A stretch of 28,362 nt of DNA from an uncultured Erysipelotrichaceae bacterium (GCA_900317015.1 ONFH01000160.1:1-28362); one strand, 5' to 3'; numbered from the stretch's first letter, positions 18,489 through 24,904 are shown. Program-made: numbers and translations. The notes: a model not told the origin generated them from the sequence alone.

Positions 18489-18497
18489 ATTATAGCA
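18489..18497 (-). promoter_or_regulatory. Extended -10 promoter element, distal rpoB promoter candidate
   Basis: Minus-strand TGC-TATAAT is a perfect extended -10. No clear -35 is seen at 17 bases. It would give a leader of about 310 bases to rpoB, spanning the inverted repeat at 18363-18421. Confidence 0.45.
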
Positions 18498-18594
18498 CTC
18501 TTTTTTCTAAATGGTATCTTTTGTTTCAATATTTCGAAACTTTATTTTATAATTTGAATCATTTTCATTTAAAACGTTTCATTTAATTAAAAAT

Positions 18595-18623
18595 GCAAAA
18601 GAAAAAGGCGATAATTCGCCTTT
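18595..18623 (-). terminator. Terminator after the flavodoxin gene
   Basis: A perfect 8-bp stem AAAGGCGA/TCGCCTTT (18604-18611 with 18616-18623), a 4-base loop and a minus-strand TTTTTCTTTT tail. It is about 70 bases after the flavodoxin stop. Confidence 0.88.
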
Positions 18624-18693
18624 AGGGAGCTCTATGTGTATAAGTTAAGTGTTTATTGGATATGTCTATGTATGTGTATGTGTGTGTAAATTA

Positions 18694-19113
18694 TTAAATT
18701 AAGGAAGCTCCCAATTTCTTGCATTCTGCGATAGCATCGTCGTCTGGTGCATCATTCACAATCAATGGTTCACTTACCAGGTTAATTCCCTCTTCTTGTG
18801 CTCTTGCTTCCCAATCTCTCATCCATTGACCATCGCCCCAGCCATATGAGCCAAACAATACAACTTTTTTGTCGCCAAGTTCATGTTCGACACTTTCAAA
18901 CATTGGTTCAAATTCGCCTTCTTCAAGCTCTTCTGAACCCATAGCTGGACAGCCAAATACAAAACTGTCATAATCATTAATCTGTGATGCTTCAAAATCT
19001 CCAGCAGTGATCACATCTACTTCACCGCCTGCTTCTTTAATACCTTCACTAACAGCTTCCGCCATAGCTTCAGTATTACCACTCATGCTCCAGTATACTA
19101 CTGCTGCTTTCAT
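18694..19113 (-). CDS. Flavodoxin
   Basis: This small soluble FMN protein carries electrons and often replaces ferredoxin when iron is scarce. The 139-residue short-chain type has the phosphate-binding loop SMSGNTE at 9-15 and the FMN-contact loop GSYGWGDGQWM near 88-98, plus the acidic surface usual for flavodoxins. The ATG follows AGGAGG. It lies 34 bases after the DUF3793 gene with no terminator between, so the two form an operon whose upstream end carries the operator at 19684. Iron regulation is inferred from the family, not shown. A specific gene symbol cannot be assigned. Confidence 0.92.
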   Translation of the reverse strand: MKAAVVYWSMSGNTEAMAEAVSEGIKEAGGEVDVITAGDFEASQINDYDSFVFGCPAMGSEELEEGEFEPMFESVEHELGDKKVVLFGSYGWGDGQWMRDWEARAQEEGINLVSEPLIVNDAPDDDAIAECKKLGASLI

Positions 19114-19147
19114 ATTGATTCCTCCTATTTATATTCAATCAGAGAAT

Positions 19148-19672
19148 CTAATGTAAACCCCTGATGAATGGCCTTAGAAAAGAGATCTGTAATTCTTTAT
19201 ATTCAGTAAACAAGTGATTTGCCAGCTCGACATCATCGTATACCTTCCACATGCCAATAGCTTTATAATCATGTCCTTGATGATTAATAAAACCAGCCAT
19301 ATCATTTATAGGATCCCCCAGAAACAGTCCGATCTCATGCGGGAAATCAGATCCTTTTAATCGTAGTTTTAACTCCTGTAAACAATGTGCGTAATCAAAG
19401 TCTTTATAGCCGAGCATACTTAGTATTGTCTGCACCTGTGGTCTTTTAAAATCAGCTCTTAATCGTGAGGGTCTGAATACGTATATAAGAGCACTATGAT
19501 TGTCATAATTTAGAGGTAAAAAGCAAATCCCTTTCTTTAAAAACTTCTGATTACATTGTTTTAGATCATAAATCATGTCATTTTTTGTTGCATATTTCAC
19601 CCGAAATAAACTTCCTGTCTTTTTATTAGCGAGGGTTGGTGAACATTGCTTTACAAGTGTAAGTTCTGGCAT
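19148..19672 (-). CDS. DUF3793 family protein
   Basis: The biochemical function is unknown. The 174-residue protein shows the family hallmarks: a Cys-Pro-Thr-Leu opening (CSPTL at 10-14), a YVFRPSRL segment (64-71), FPHEIGLFLGDP (110-121), GFI (127-129) and MWKVYDD (141-147). There is no signal peptide or membrane segment. DUF3793 genes are found in anaerobic Firmicutes, often near flavodoxins and iron-related genes, and this one directly precedes a flavodoxin. The start at 19672 has GGAGG four bases upstream. An inverted-repeat operator lies 12 bases above the start, matching one upstream of the adjacent AraC gene. A link to iron or redox balance is inference. Confidence 0.85.
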   Translation of the reverse strand: MPELTLVKQCSPTLANKKTGSLFRVKYATKNDMIYDLKQCNQKFLKKGICFLPLNYDNHSALIYVFRPSRLRADFKRPQVQTILSMLGYKDFDYAHCLQELKLRLKGSDFPHEIGLFLGDPINDMAGFINHQGHDYKAIGMWKVYDDVELANHLFTEYKELQISFLRPFIRGLH

Positions 19673-19683
19673 CTTTCCTCCAG

Positions 19684-19700
19684 GTTAGTTTTTACTAACT
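19684..19700 (-). promoter_or_regulatory. Inverted-repeat operator upstream of DUF3793-flavodoxin
   Basis: GTTAGT, five bases, then CTAACT: a 17-base site just above the ribosome binding site. It is 14/17 identical to the site at 20568-20584 upstream of the AraC gene. The symmetric form suggests a dimeric repressor; a metal-dependent DtxR/Fur-type regulator is one guess. Confidence 0.65.
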
Positions 19701-19740
19701 CTTACTGTAAAAAAATAAATCTCTTTACATGAATTATTGT

Positions 19741-19765
19741 AGCAGAATTTCAGAAAAGTTCTGCT
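19741..19765 (-). other. Hairpin between the AraC and DUF3793 genes
   Basis: A 7-bp perfect stem AGCAGAA/TTCTGCT with an 11-base loop lies just after the AraC stop. It lacks a U-tract, so it is at best a weak terminator or an mRNA processing or stability element between the two genes. Confidence 0.4.
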
Positions 19766-19770
19766 CCTAT

Positions 19771-20553
19771 TCAGTTCGAAAATGCTCCTAAATATTCTCG
19801 ATGACTTTTACGGTAACATAATGGAGTCTCACCCATCATTTTAGAAAACGCCTGAGAAAACTTAGAAGGGTTTTGATAACCACAAGCAAGAGCAATATCT
19901 AATACTGAATCATTCGTATGCTTTAAGTAGTGCGCTGCCTGCTGCATCATTCTTTGGCGGATGAACGTCGTCACAGAAACGCCATAGATCGTCTTAAATG
20001 CTTTTTGCACATATGAAGTAGAGACATGCAGAGCAGCAGATAAATCGCCAACTTTAACTAAACAATCTTCACAGATTTTCTGATGAGCCATAATCGCAAC
20101 TTGCATTTGAGAACCAGAAAGATCTTTTGTTAACATATTCTTTTTTTCACTTTCTAAGCATAACAAAACTTCTAGTGCTTTCAATTTCACGTAGGCTGAT
20201 TTATTGATACAAGGAATATTATTTAAATCCTCGAAAATTCTTCGTAAACGCGAATCTGGAGTAAAAAGAAAGGATTCCGTAAACAAATCTATGATTGATG
20301 AACCACACCAATCCACTAGCTGATCATTATAAAGGTCATCGATTGTAATGATCATACCTTTAAAATCTTCAGAGCATATATGATCAACACTATTGATAAT
20401 GGCACCCTGTCCACGTTTAATCGTCATGCATTGATCAGACATACGGACCTTCACAATCCCTCTCTCCACATAGACGAATAAAGAAATTGGACAGGAAAGT
20501 TCTAAAATTTCAAATGTACATTCCGTTCCTTCAAAGAGCTGATATCTATTCAT
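19771..20553 (-). CDS. AraC-family transcriptional regulator
   Basis: The 260-residue DNA-binding regulator probably controls the neighbouring DUF3793-flavodoxin operon, itself, or both. The N-terminal ~140 residues form a cupin-like ligand domain without a recognisable specificity. The C-terminal domain has two helix-turn-helix units, near 166-187 (VGDLSAALHVSTSYVQKAF) and 216-238 (SVLDIALACGYQNPSKFSQAF), followed by the usual PLCYRK. It reads through to TGA, evidence that UGA is a stop in this organism. ATG at 20553 follows GGAGG. The operator at 20568-20584 sits between its promoter and start. The overall form resembles PchR/YbtA-type iron-uptake regulators, but this is only suggestive. 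Confidence 0.88.
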   Translation of the reverse strand: MNRYQLFEGTECTFEILELSCPISLFVYVERGIVKVRMSDQCMTIKRGQGAIINSVDHICSEDFKGMIITIDDLYNDQLVDWCGSSIIDLFTESFLFTPDSRLRRIFEDLNNIPCINKSAYVKLKALEVLLCLESEKKNMLTKDLSGSQMQVAIMAHQKICEDCLVKVGDLSAALHVSTSYVQKAFKTIYGVSVTTFIRQRMMQQAAHYLKHTNDSVLDIALACGYQNPSKFSQAFSKMMGETPLCYRKSHREYLGAFSN

Positions 20554-20567
20554 AAGAGCCTCCTATA

Positions 20568-20584
20568 GTTAGTCTTATCTAACT
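20568..20584 (-). promoter_or_regulatory. Inverted-repeat operator upstream of the AraC gene
   Basis: GTTAGT, five bases, then CTAACT, with an extra A giving 6-bp arms AGTTAG/CTAACT. It covers the expected transcription start from the promoter at 20594-20622, a position suited to repression. Confidence 0.65.
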
Positions 20585-20593
20585 TACAATATA

Positions 20594-20622
20594 AGAATAT
20601 CTAAAACAACGAATTTATTCAA
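20594..20622 (-). promoter_or_regulatory. Candidate promoter of the AraC gene
   Basis: TTGAAT (20617-20622) and TATTCT (20594-20599) are 17 bases apart on the minus strand. The predicted start falls at the edge of the operator. Confidence 0.5.
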
Positions 20623-20650
20623 GTGATCTTGTAAATTTTTTTCTTTAAAG

Positions 20651-20676
20651 AAAAAAACACTCCTTAATAAGAAGTG
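20651..20676 (-). terminator. Terminator after the ybxB-type methyltransferase
   Basis: An 8-bp stem with one G-U pair (20658-20665 with 20669-20676) and a 3-base loop is followed on the minus strand by U7. It begins directly after the stop codon and separates the ribosomal block from the AraC block. Confidence 0.85.
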
Positions 20677-20677
20677 C

Positions 20678-21265
20678 TTATCTCTTTGATTCTAAAATAT
20701 AATAACCTTTATCTCGTTTTAAGATCGTGCAATTTCCATAGACTTCTTCCATCAGTTTTTGAGCACTAGGAGCGCCCTGCTTTTTCTGAATCACGACGAC
20801 TAAACGACCATTTGGATTCAAATGATCTTTAGCCCCCTTTAAGATGCCATGTACCACTTTCTTGCCAGCACGGATTGGTGGATTTGTCACAATAAGATCA
20901 AATGTTCCATCAACATTTTCATAAACATCGCTCTCTTTGATTTTTACACCGTCAAGATGATTGGCAATACAGTTGTCACGTGCTAATTGTAATGCTCTTT
21001 TATTGACATCGACCATCGTCACATCTAATTCTGGTCTTTGGCCTTTTAAAACAATACCAAGGGTCCCATAACCGCATCCTACATCAAGAAGGCTTTGAGC
21101 ATCTTTTAAATCTACCGCTTTTAATAAAGCCTGAGACCCGTAATCAATAAAACGCTTTGAAAATACGCCGGCGTCACTATGGAATACATAATCTTTACCA
21201 TTAAACGTATAAGTGAAGGTCGAAGGCTCATGCTTCACTTCGTCATTGGTATAATAATGTGCCAT
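20678..21265 (-). CDS. Class I SAM-dependent methyltransferase, YbxB/RsmC type
   Basis: This is a probable RNA guanine-N2 methyltransferase. The 195-residue protein has motif I LLDVGCGYGTLG (near 59-70), an acidic SAM-binding VDVN (85-88), the catalytic NPPIRAGK (128-135) and QKKQGAPSA (160-168), all very close to Bacillus YbxB. YbxB also lies between rplL and rpoB in Bacillus, so this is a positional ortholog. The frame can be extended to a TTG at 21286, but that puts residues in the rplL terminator. The ATG at 21265 matches the YbxB N-terminus (MAHYY versus MSEHYY). No Shine-Dalgarno is seen before it: the preceding bases are the U-tract of the rplL terminator. The exact substrate is not established. 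Confidence 0.88.
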   Translation of the reverse strand: MAHYYTNDEVKHEPSTFTYTFNGKDYVFHSDAGVFSKRFIDYGSQALLKAVDLKDAQSLLDVGCGYGTLGIVLKGQRPELDVTMVDVNKRALQLARDNCIANHLDGVKIKESDVYENVDGTFDLIVTNPPIRAGKKVVHGILKGAKDHLNPNGRLVVVIQKKQGAPSAQKLMEEVYGNCTILKRDKGYYILESKR

Positions 21266-21266
21266 T

Positions 21267-21296
21267 AAGAAAAGAAAAAGGCCCAAAGGGCCTTTT
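21267..21296 (-). terminator. Terminator after rplJ-rplL
   Basis: A perfect 9-bp stem AAAAGGCCC/GGGCCTTTT (21276-21284 with 21288-21296), a 3-base loop and a U/C-rich tail. The tail abuts the ATG of the methyltransferase at 21265, so read-through or a separate start must express that gene. Confidence 0.88.
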
Positions 21297-21312
21297 AATG
21301 AGTAAAGTTAAA

Positions 21313-21684
21313 TTATTTAACTTCTACAGTTGCACCAGCAGCTTCTAACTGTTCCTTAAGTTTAGCGCCTTCGTCTGGTGAAACGTTTTCTTTGATCTTA
21401 GCTGGAGCTGAATCTACTAACTTCTTAGCATCAACTAAGCCTAAGCCAGTGATTTCACGAACTGCCTTGATAACTTTAACCTTTGTAGCACCGATTTCAG
21501 TTAATGTGACAGTAACTTCAGATGGACCTGCATCTTCTTCAGCAGCGCCAGCAGCTGCAGCAGCAACTGGAGCAGCAGCAGTTACGTCGAACTTGTCTTC
21601 GATTGCTTTTACTAAATCATTTAATTCTAAGATTGTAGCTTCTTCTAAGTAAGCTAAGATATCTTCCTGTGTTAACTTTGCCAT
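21313..21684 (-). CDS. rplL: 50S ribosomal protein L7/L12
   Basis: L7/L12 forms the flexible stalk that recruits GTPase factors to the ribosome. The 123 residues comprise an N-terminal dimerisation domain, an Ala-rich hinge (about 35-50), and the C-terminal domain with KVIKAVREITGLGLVDAKKLVDSAP and the ending AAGATVEVK. The ATG follows GGAGG, 51 bases after rplJ. A strong terminator comes 16 bases after the stop. It is of ordinary length and nothing is unusual. Confidence 0.98.
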   Translation of the reverse strand: MAKLTQEDILAYLEEATILELNDLVKAIEDKFDVTAAAPVAAAAAGAAEEDAGPSEVTVTLTEIGATKVKVIKAVREITGLGLVDAKKLVDSAPAKIKENVSPDEGAKLKEQLEAAGATVEVK

Positions 21685-21735
21685 TTTATTTTCCTCCGAA
21701 TAGATTTTTTAATGTTTAATTAGTTGGCAGCTATA

Positions 21736-22284
21736 TTAAGCAGCTGCTTCTTCTGCAGGTTTTGCTTCTTCAGCAGGTGCTGCTTCTCCACCTTCTGCTT
21801 TCTTATCAGCTAATGCTTTTACAATTCTTGCAACCTTTGCAACAGGTTCATTCAATGTACATAATAACATTGAGTACATACCCTTACGATCAGGTAATTT
21901 AGAGATTGCAAGTACTTCTTCCTGGTTTAATAACTTGCCTTCAACGATCCCAGCTTTTAATACTAAAGCTTCATGTTTCTTAGCGAACTTAGCTAATACA
22001 CGAGCTGGGGCTACAGCATCTTCAGAACCAAATGCAAAGGCGTTAGGACCTTTTAAGAATTCATCTAATTCTGACTTACCAGCAGCATCTGTTGCACGTT
22101 TTACAAGCTTATTCTTGTAGACCTTAAGTTCTACACCTTCAGCTCTTAAAGCACGACGAAGTTCAGTAACTTCATCAACAGTTAAGCCACGGTATTCTGC
22201 TACGACTACTGAAGAAGCGTTATTTAACTTATCAGTAATTTCGTCAACGACAGCCTGCTTTGCGACTAATACTTCTTTAGCCAT
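21736..22284 (-). CDS. rplJ: 50S ribosomal protein L10
   Basis: L10 anchors the L7/L12 dimers at the base of the stalk. The 182 residues include NNASSVVVAEYRGLTV, LRAEGVELKVYKNKLVKRA and KGPNAFAFG, all typical of L10, and an Ala/Glu-rich C-terminal tail (AEEAKPAEEAAA) that follows the L12-binding helix. The start is ATG with AGGAGG close to a small palindromic hairpin (22296-22315). The gene follows an L10-type leader, which in other bacteria mediates autoregulation by the L10(L12)4 complex. Confidence 0.98.
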   Translation of the reverse strand: MAKEVLVAKQAVVDEITDKLNNASSVVVAEYRGLTVDEVTELRRALRAEGVELKVYKNKLVKRATDAAGKSELDEFLKGPNAFAFGSEDAVAPARVLAKFAKKHEALVLKAGIVEGKLLNQEEVLAISKLPDRKGMYSMLLCTLNEPVAKVARIVKALADKKAEGGEAAPAEEAKPAEEAAA

Positions 22285-22335
22285 TTTGTGTCCTCCTATA
22301 TAAATTTTTATATAGCAACAATATACACACTCGTA

Positions 22336-22362
22336 ATATAAAAACTCTCACGAGGAGAGTTT
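22336..22362 (-). terminator. Hairpin with U-tract inside the rplJ leader
   Basis: An 8-bp stem AAACTCTC/GAGAGTTT (22342-22349 with 22355-22362) and a minus-strand TTTTTATATT tail lie 58 bases upstream of rplJ. It may act as an attenuator in L10 control or let rplJL be expressed above rplKA. Confidence 0.55.
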
Positions 22363-22447
22363 GTCATCATCTGACAATATCACCTCGGTAACAAATTAAG
22401 GTATTCACCAGTTACTGTCTACGGTATATTGATTGCAACAATTTAAA
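22342..22447 (-). ncRNA. Ribosomal protein L10 leader
   Basis: The rplA-rplJ gap contains the conserved L10-leader elements in order on the minus strand: CCGTAGACAGTAACTGGTGA, then ACCTTAAT, then TTACCGAGGTGA, followed by the terminator-like hairpin. This is the kink-turn-bearing element bound by L10(L12)4 in Firmicutes. Boundaries are approximate. Confidence 0.8.
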
Positions 22448-22450
22448 GTA

Positions 22451-23131
22451 TTAAAGAGCGACTTTAACACTTGGGCCCATAGTTGAAGAAATAACAATGT
22501 TCTTTACATATGTACCCTTTACTGTAGAAGGCTTAATTCTTAATAATAAATCCTTTACAGTATTATAGTTTTCTGCTAAGGCAGCATCATCAAATGAAAC
22601 ACGACCGATTGGCATATGTACATTACCATCTTTGTCAGTTCTATAGTTGACCATACCAGCCTTCTGATCTTTAACAGCCTTTTCGATGTCCATAGTAACT
22701 GTACCAGTCTTTGGGTTAGGCATTAAACCACGAGGGCCTAAAACTCTACCTAAACGACCTAACTTAGGCATCATGTTAGGAGTTGCAACAACAACGTCAA
22801 ATCCTAACCAACCATTTTTGATCTGATCTAACATATCATCAGAGCCTACAAAATCAGCTCCTGCATTCTTTGCTTCTTCAGCTTTAGCACCTTCAGCGAT
22901 AACTAAAACTGTCTTAGTTTTACCAGTACCATGAGGTAAGCTTAAAGCGCCTCTTAACTGCTGGTCAGCATGTCTTGTATCAAGGTTTAACTTGAATACA
23001 ACATCTACACCGGCATCAAACTTAGTGATTGATGTCTTTTTAACTAAAGCTACAGCTTCTTCGATTGGGTACTGTTTAGTACGATCAATCAACTTAGCAG
23101 CTTCTACATATTTCTTTCCATGTTTAGCCAT
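22451..23131 (-). CDS. rplA: 50S ribosomal protein L1
   Basis: L1 binds the mobile L1 stalk of 23S rRNA, takes part in E-site tRNA release, and represses its own operon in other bacteria. The 226 residues are standard: KRYVE-like N-terminus (KKYVEAAKL), LRGALSLPHGTGK, DVVVATPNMMPKLGRLGRVLGPRGLMPNPKTGTV and the MGPSVKV C-terminus. ATG at 23131 follows AAGGAGG ten bases upstream. The 84-base gap before it contains a motif resembling the L1 rRNA site (23158-23183). Confidence 0.98.
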   Translation of the reverse strand: MAKHGKKYVEAAKLIDRTKQYPIEEAVALVKKTSITKFDAGVDVVFKLNLDTRHADQQLRGALSLPHGTGKTKTVLVIAEGAKAEEAKNAGADFVGSDDMLDQIKNGWLGFDVVVATPNMMPKLGRLGRVLGPRGLMPNPKTGTVTMDIEKAVKDQKAGMVNYRTDKDGNVHMPIGRVSFDDAALAENYNTVKDLLLRIKPSTVKGTYVKNIVISSTMGPSVKVAL

Positions 23132-23157
23132 TTTTTCTTTTCCTCCTTAAAGTGGTC

Positions 23158-23183
23158 ATAACGGCATCGCCTCCCACTGTTAC
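23158..23183 (-). promoter_or_regulatory. Candidate L1-binding site upstream of rplA
   Basis: On the minus strand TAAC, an AGTGGGA internal loop, GGC-GAT-GCC, then GTTA form two short helices with a one-sided loop, as in known L1 sites. It shares GTGGGAGG with the site in the rplK leader. A competing pairing of AGTGG with CCACT (near 23150) is also possible. Confidence 0.55.
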
Positions 23184-23215
23184 GTGGAATAAATCCTCCG
23201 ATATGCTCTTGATAA

Positions 23216-23635
23216 TTAAGCGTCTAAACCTTCAACTTTTACGCCCATGTTACGAGCTGTACCTGCGATGATCTTCATTGCGCCTTCAATATCATTTGCA
23301 TTCAGATCAGGCATTTTGTATTCTGCAATTTCCTTTAACTTATCAGCTGATAAAGTGGCAACTGTCTGCTTTGAATCACTTGCAGCCTTCTTAAGATTGC
23401 ATGCCTTTTTAATACATTCAGCAGCTGGAGCAGTCTTAGTGACGAAGTCAAATGACTTATCTTCATAAACTGTTAAAACTACTGGTACAGTTTCACCCAT
23501 ACGATCCTTAGTCTGGTCGTTGAATGCTGTACAGAACTTAGGCATCTGAATACCTGCACCGGCTAAAGCTGGTCCTGGTTTTGCCTGTCCAGCCTTAAAC
23601 TGGATCTTCATTACTCTTACTACTTTTTTACTCAC
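23216..23635 (-). CDS. rplK: 50S ribosomal protein L11 with shortened proline-rich loop
   Basis: L11 forms part of the GTPase-associated centre with helices 43-44 of 23S rRNA. The frame can start at a GTG at 23644, but the GTG at 23635 has AGGAGG with ideal 8-base spacing and gives the normal N-terminus (SKKVVRV), 139 residues. The C-terminal RNA-binding domain is conserved (KMPDLNANDIEGAMKIIAGTARNMG). The N-terminal loop, normally PAPPVGPALG, is four residues shorter here (AGQAKPGPALAGAG). That loop holds the prolines where thiostrepton-resistance changes map. A similar short loop is recalled from mycoplasma L11. A promoter and an L1-like site precede it. Confidence 0.97.
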   Translation of the reverse strand: MSKKVVRVMKIQFKAGQAKPGPALAGAGIQMPKFCTAFNDQTKDRMGETVPVVLTVYEDKSFDFVTKTAPAAECIKKACNLKKAASDSKQTVATLSADKLKEIAEYKMPDLNANDIEGAMKIIAGTARNMGVKVEGLDA

Positions 23636-23670
23636 ACGACACACCTCCTATAATTTGTTCGTGCTGTGGT

Positions 23671-23699
23671 CCTAGGAAATAACTTCCTCCCACATTAGG
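23671..23699 (-). promoter_or_regulatory. Candidate L1-binding site in the rplK leader
   Basis: On the minus strand CCTA, an ATGTGGGA internal loop, GGAA-GTTAT-TTCC, then TAGG form two helices flanking a one-sided loop. The outer stem can extend by GGT/ACC with one bulge. It has the same architecture as 23158-23183 with different helix bases. L1 repression of the L11-L1 operon through such a site is established in E. coli. Confidence 0.6.
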
Positions 23700-23719
23700 T
23701 ACCTGTCAGTACCTTTGAG

Positions 23720-23748
23720 ATAATACTAAATATTCTTCATAATTGCAA
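23720..23748 (-). promoter_or_regulatory. Promoter of rplK-rplA
   Basis: TTGCAA (23743-23748) and TATTAT (23720-23725) are 17 bases apart on the minus strand. Transcription would start near 23713, just before the L1-like site. Confidence 0.65.
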
Positions 23749-23781
23749 GCAAAATTATTAAAAAACTTCAACTTTTGCGCA

Positions 23782-23809
23782 TAAAATAAAAGACGGTCTC
23801 CCGTCTTTT
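23782..23809 (-). terminator. Terminator after nusG
   Basis: A perfect 9-bp stem AAAAGACGG/CCGTCTTTT (23788-23796 with 23801-23809), a 4-base loop and a minus-strand U-rich tail, directly after the nusG stop. It ends the cysS-to-nusG operon. Confidence 0.88.
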
Positions 23810-23810
23810 C

Positions 23811-24368
23811 CTATACATCTACTTTTTCGATTGCTACGAGGTCTAATTCCGTAGGTGTTAAGTTGCCTAAGAAATCTACGAGCACTGTTGCTCTTTCCTT
23901 TTCATCATCAATAGATTCAACCTTACCAGTCATTCCAGCAAATGGAGCAGTTAAGATCTTCACTTCATCGCCAACCTTAAAATCAACTTCGATCTTATTC
24001 GTGCGGATGCCCATCTTCTTTAAGATAGGTTCGATCTCATGCTTAGCAAGTGGGAAAGGTTTAGCACCTCCACCAGATGAACCGATAAATCCTGTAACAC
24101 CAGGTGTATTACGAACGACATACCATGCTTCATCAGTCATGATCATTTCCACTAATACATAACCAGGCCAAAGATTCTTTTCAATATTCACCTTTTTCCC
24201 ATTCTTGACGACTGTCTCTGGATGAGTTGGAATAATGATGTTAAATAAGACATCCTGTAATCCCATTGACTCAATTCTCTTTTCAAGGTTTTCTTTGACT
24301 TTATTTTCATGACCAGAGTACGTATTAACTACATACCACTGTCTTCCTTCATCATTACTGCCTGCCAT
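23811..24368 (-). CDS. nusG: Transcription termination/antitermination protein NusG
   Basis: NusG binds the RNA polymerase clamp and couples transcription to other machinery. The 185-residue protein has the NGN domain (about 10-110: QWYVVNTYSGHENKVKENL, WPGYVLVEM, NTPGVTGFIG) and a C-terminal KOW domain (about 128-182: VGDEVKILTAPFAGMTGKV). The ATG is one base beyond the secE stop; a GGGGA inside the secE end is the likely ribosome binding site. The secE-nusG neighbourhood is universal in bacteria. Confidence 0.98.
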   Translation of the reverse strand: MAGSNDEGRQWYVVNTYSGHENKVKENLEKRIESMGLQDVLFNIIIPTHPETVVKNGKKVNIEKNLWPGYVLVEMIMTDEAWYVVRNTPGVTGFIGSSGGGAKPFPLAKHEIEPILKKMGIRTNKIEVDFKVGDEVKILTAPFAGMTGKVESIDDEKERATVLVDFLGNLTPTELDLVAIEKVDV

Positions 24369-24369
24369 A

Positions 24370-24690
24370 CTAATTCATCCCCAATGCTTTTAAGATTAAG
24401 GCAATTACTGCATCACTGGCATAGAAGAATAAACCAAGAATTACAGTAAAAGCTAAAACGACACCACTATCAACAGCTAATTCTTTCTTTGTTAGCCAAT
24501 GGATGTTTTTGATTTCTGCACGGATTCCTTCTAAAGTACACCAATCTTTAAACTTTAAAGGATCCTTATCAATCTGTTCTTCTAAACGCTTCTGACGTTC
24601 AATCTTCTTAGCGGCACGCAGCTCTTTACGTTCCTCTTTGAGTTTTTTCTTAAGAGCTTGCTTCTCTTCTTTGGATACTTGATCGCTCAC
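24370..24690 (-). CDS. secE: Preprotein translocase subunit SecE
   Basis: SecE stabilises the SecY channel in the membrane. The 106-residue protein starts at GTG with AGGAGG nine bases upstream. The last ~45 residues match the single-membrane-span SecE of Gram-positive bacteria: EIKNIHWLTKKEL (59-71), then one membrane helix (about 74-101). The first ~55 residues are an extra, highly charged Lys/Glu/Arg-rich region predicted to be helical and cytoplasmic; Bacillus SecE lacks it. The ribosome binding site overlaps the rpmG stop. Confidence 0.95.
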   Translation of the reverse strand: MSDQVSKEEKQALKKKLKEERKELRAAKKIERQKRLEEQIDKDPLKFKDWCTLEGIRAEIKNIHWLTKKELAVDSGVVLAFTVILGLFFYASDAVIALILKALGMN

Positions 24691-24703
24691 CGTAAAACTC
24701 CTC

Positions 24704-24853
24704 CTATTTAGATTCCTTATGTAGAGTATGCTTGCCGCATCTCTTACAGTATTTTCTTAACTCCAGACGCTCGACATTCGTGCGCTTATTTTTGTAGACA
24801 GTATAGTTACGAGATAAACACTCAGTACATACTAAAATGACTTTCTCTCTCAT
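24704..24853 (-). CDS. rpmG: 50S ribosomal protein L33, zinc-binding type
   Basis: This 49-residue protein is too short to stand out as an open frame but is clear by sequence: MREKVILVCTECLSRNY, then NKRTNVERLELRKYCKRCGKHTLHKE. Two CxxC pairs (Cys9/Cys12 and Cys36/Cys39) mark the zinc-containing form. The start has AAGGAG upstream, and rpmG-secE-nusG is the usual order. Its stop (TAG at 24704-24706) overlaps the secE ribosome binding site. Confidence 0.96.
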   Translation of the reverse strand: MREKVILVCTECLSRNYTVYKNKRTNVERLELRKYCKRCGKHTLHKESK

Positions 24854-24875
24854 ACTATCACTCCTTAGCCATTAT

Positions 24876-24904
24876 AAAATAACACATTCACTATATTGAG
24901 TCAA
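24876..24904 (-). promoter_or_regulatory. Possible internal promoter for rpmG-secE-nusG
   Basis: TTGACT (24899-24904) overlaps the sigma-factor TGA stop and is followed after 17 bases by TATTTT (24876-24881). A perfect TATAAT at 24871-24876 is too far for that -35. Confidence 0.4.

Noticed and set aside
22296..22315. Palindromic hairpin before rplJ as a terminator
   Set aside because: It is AT-only in the stem, has no U-tract, and abuts the ribosome binding site; more likely part of the leader context.
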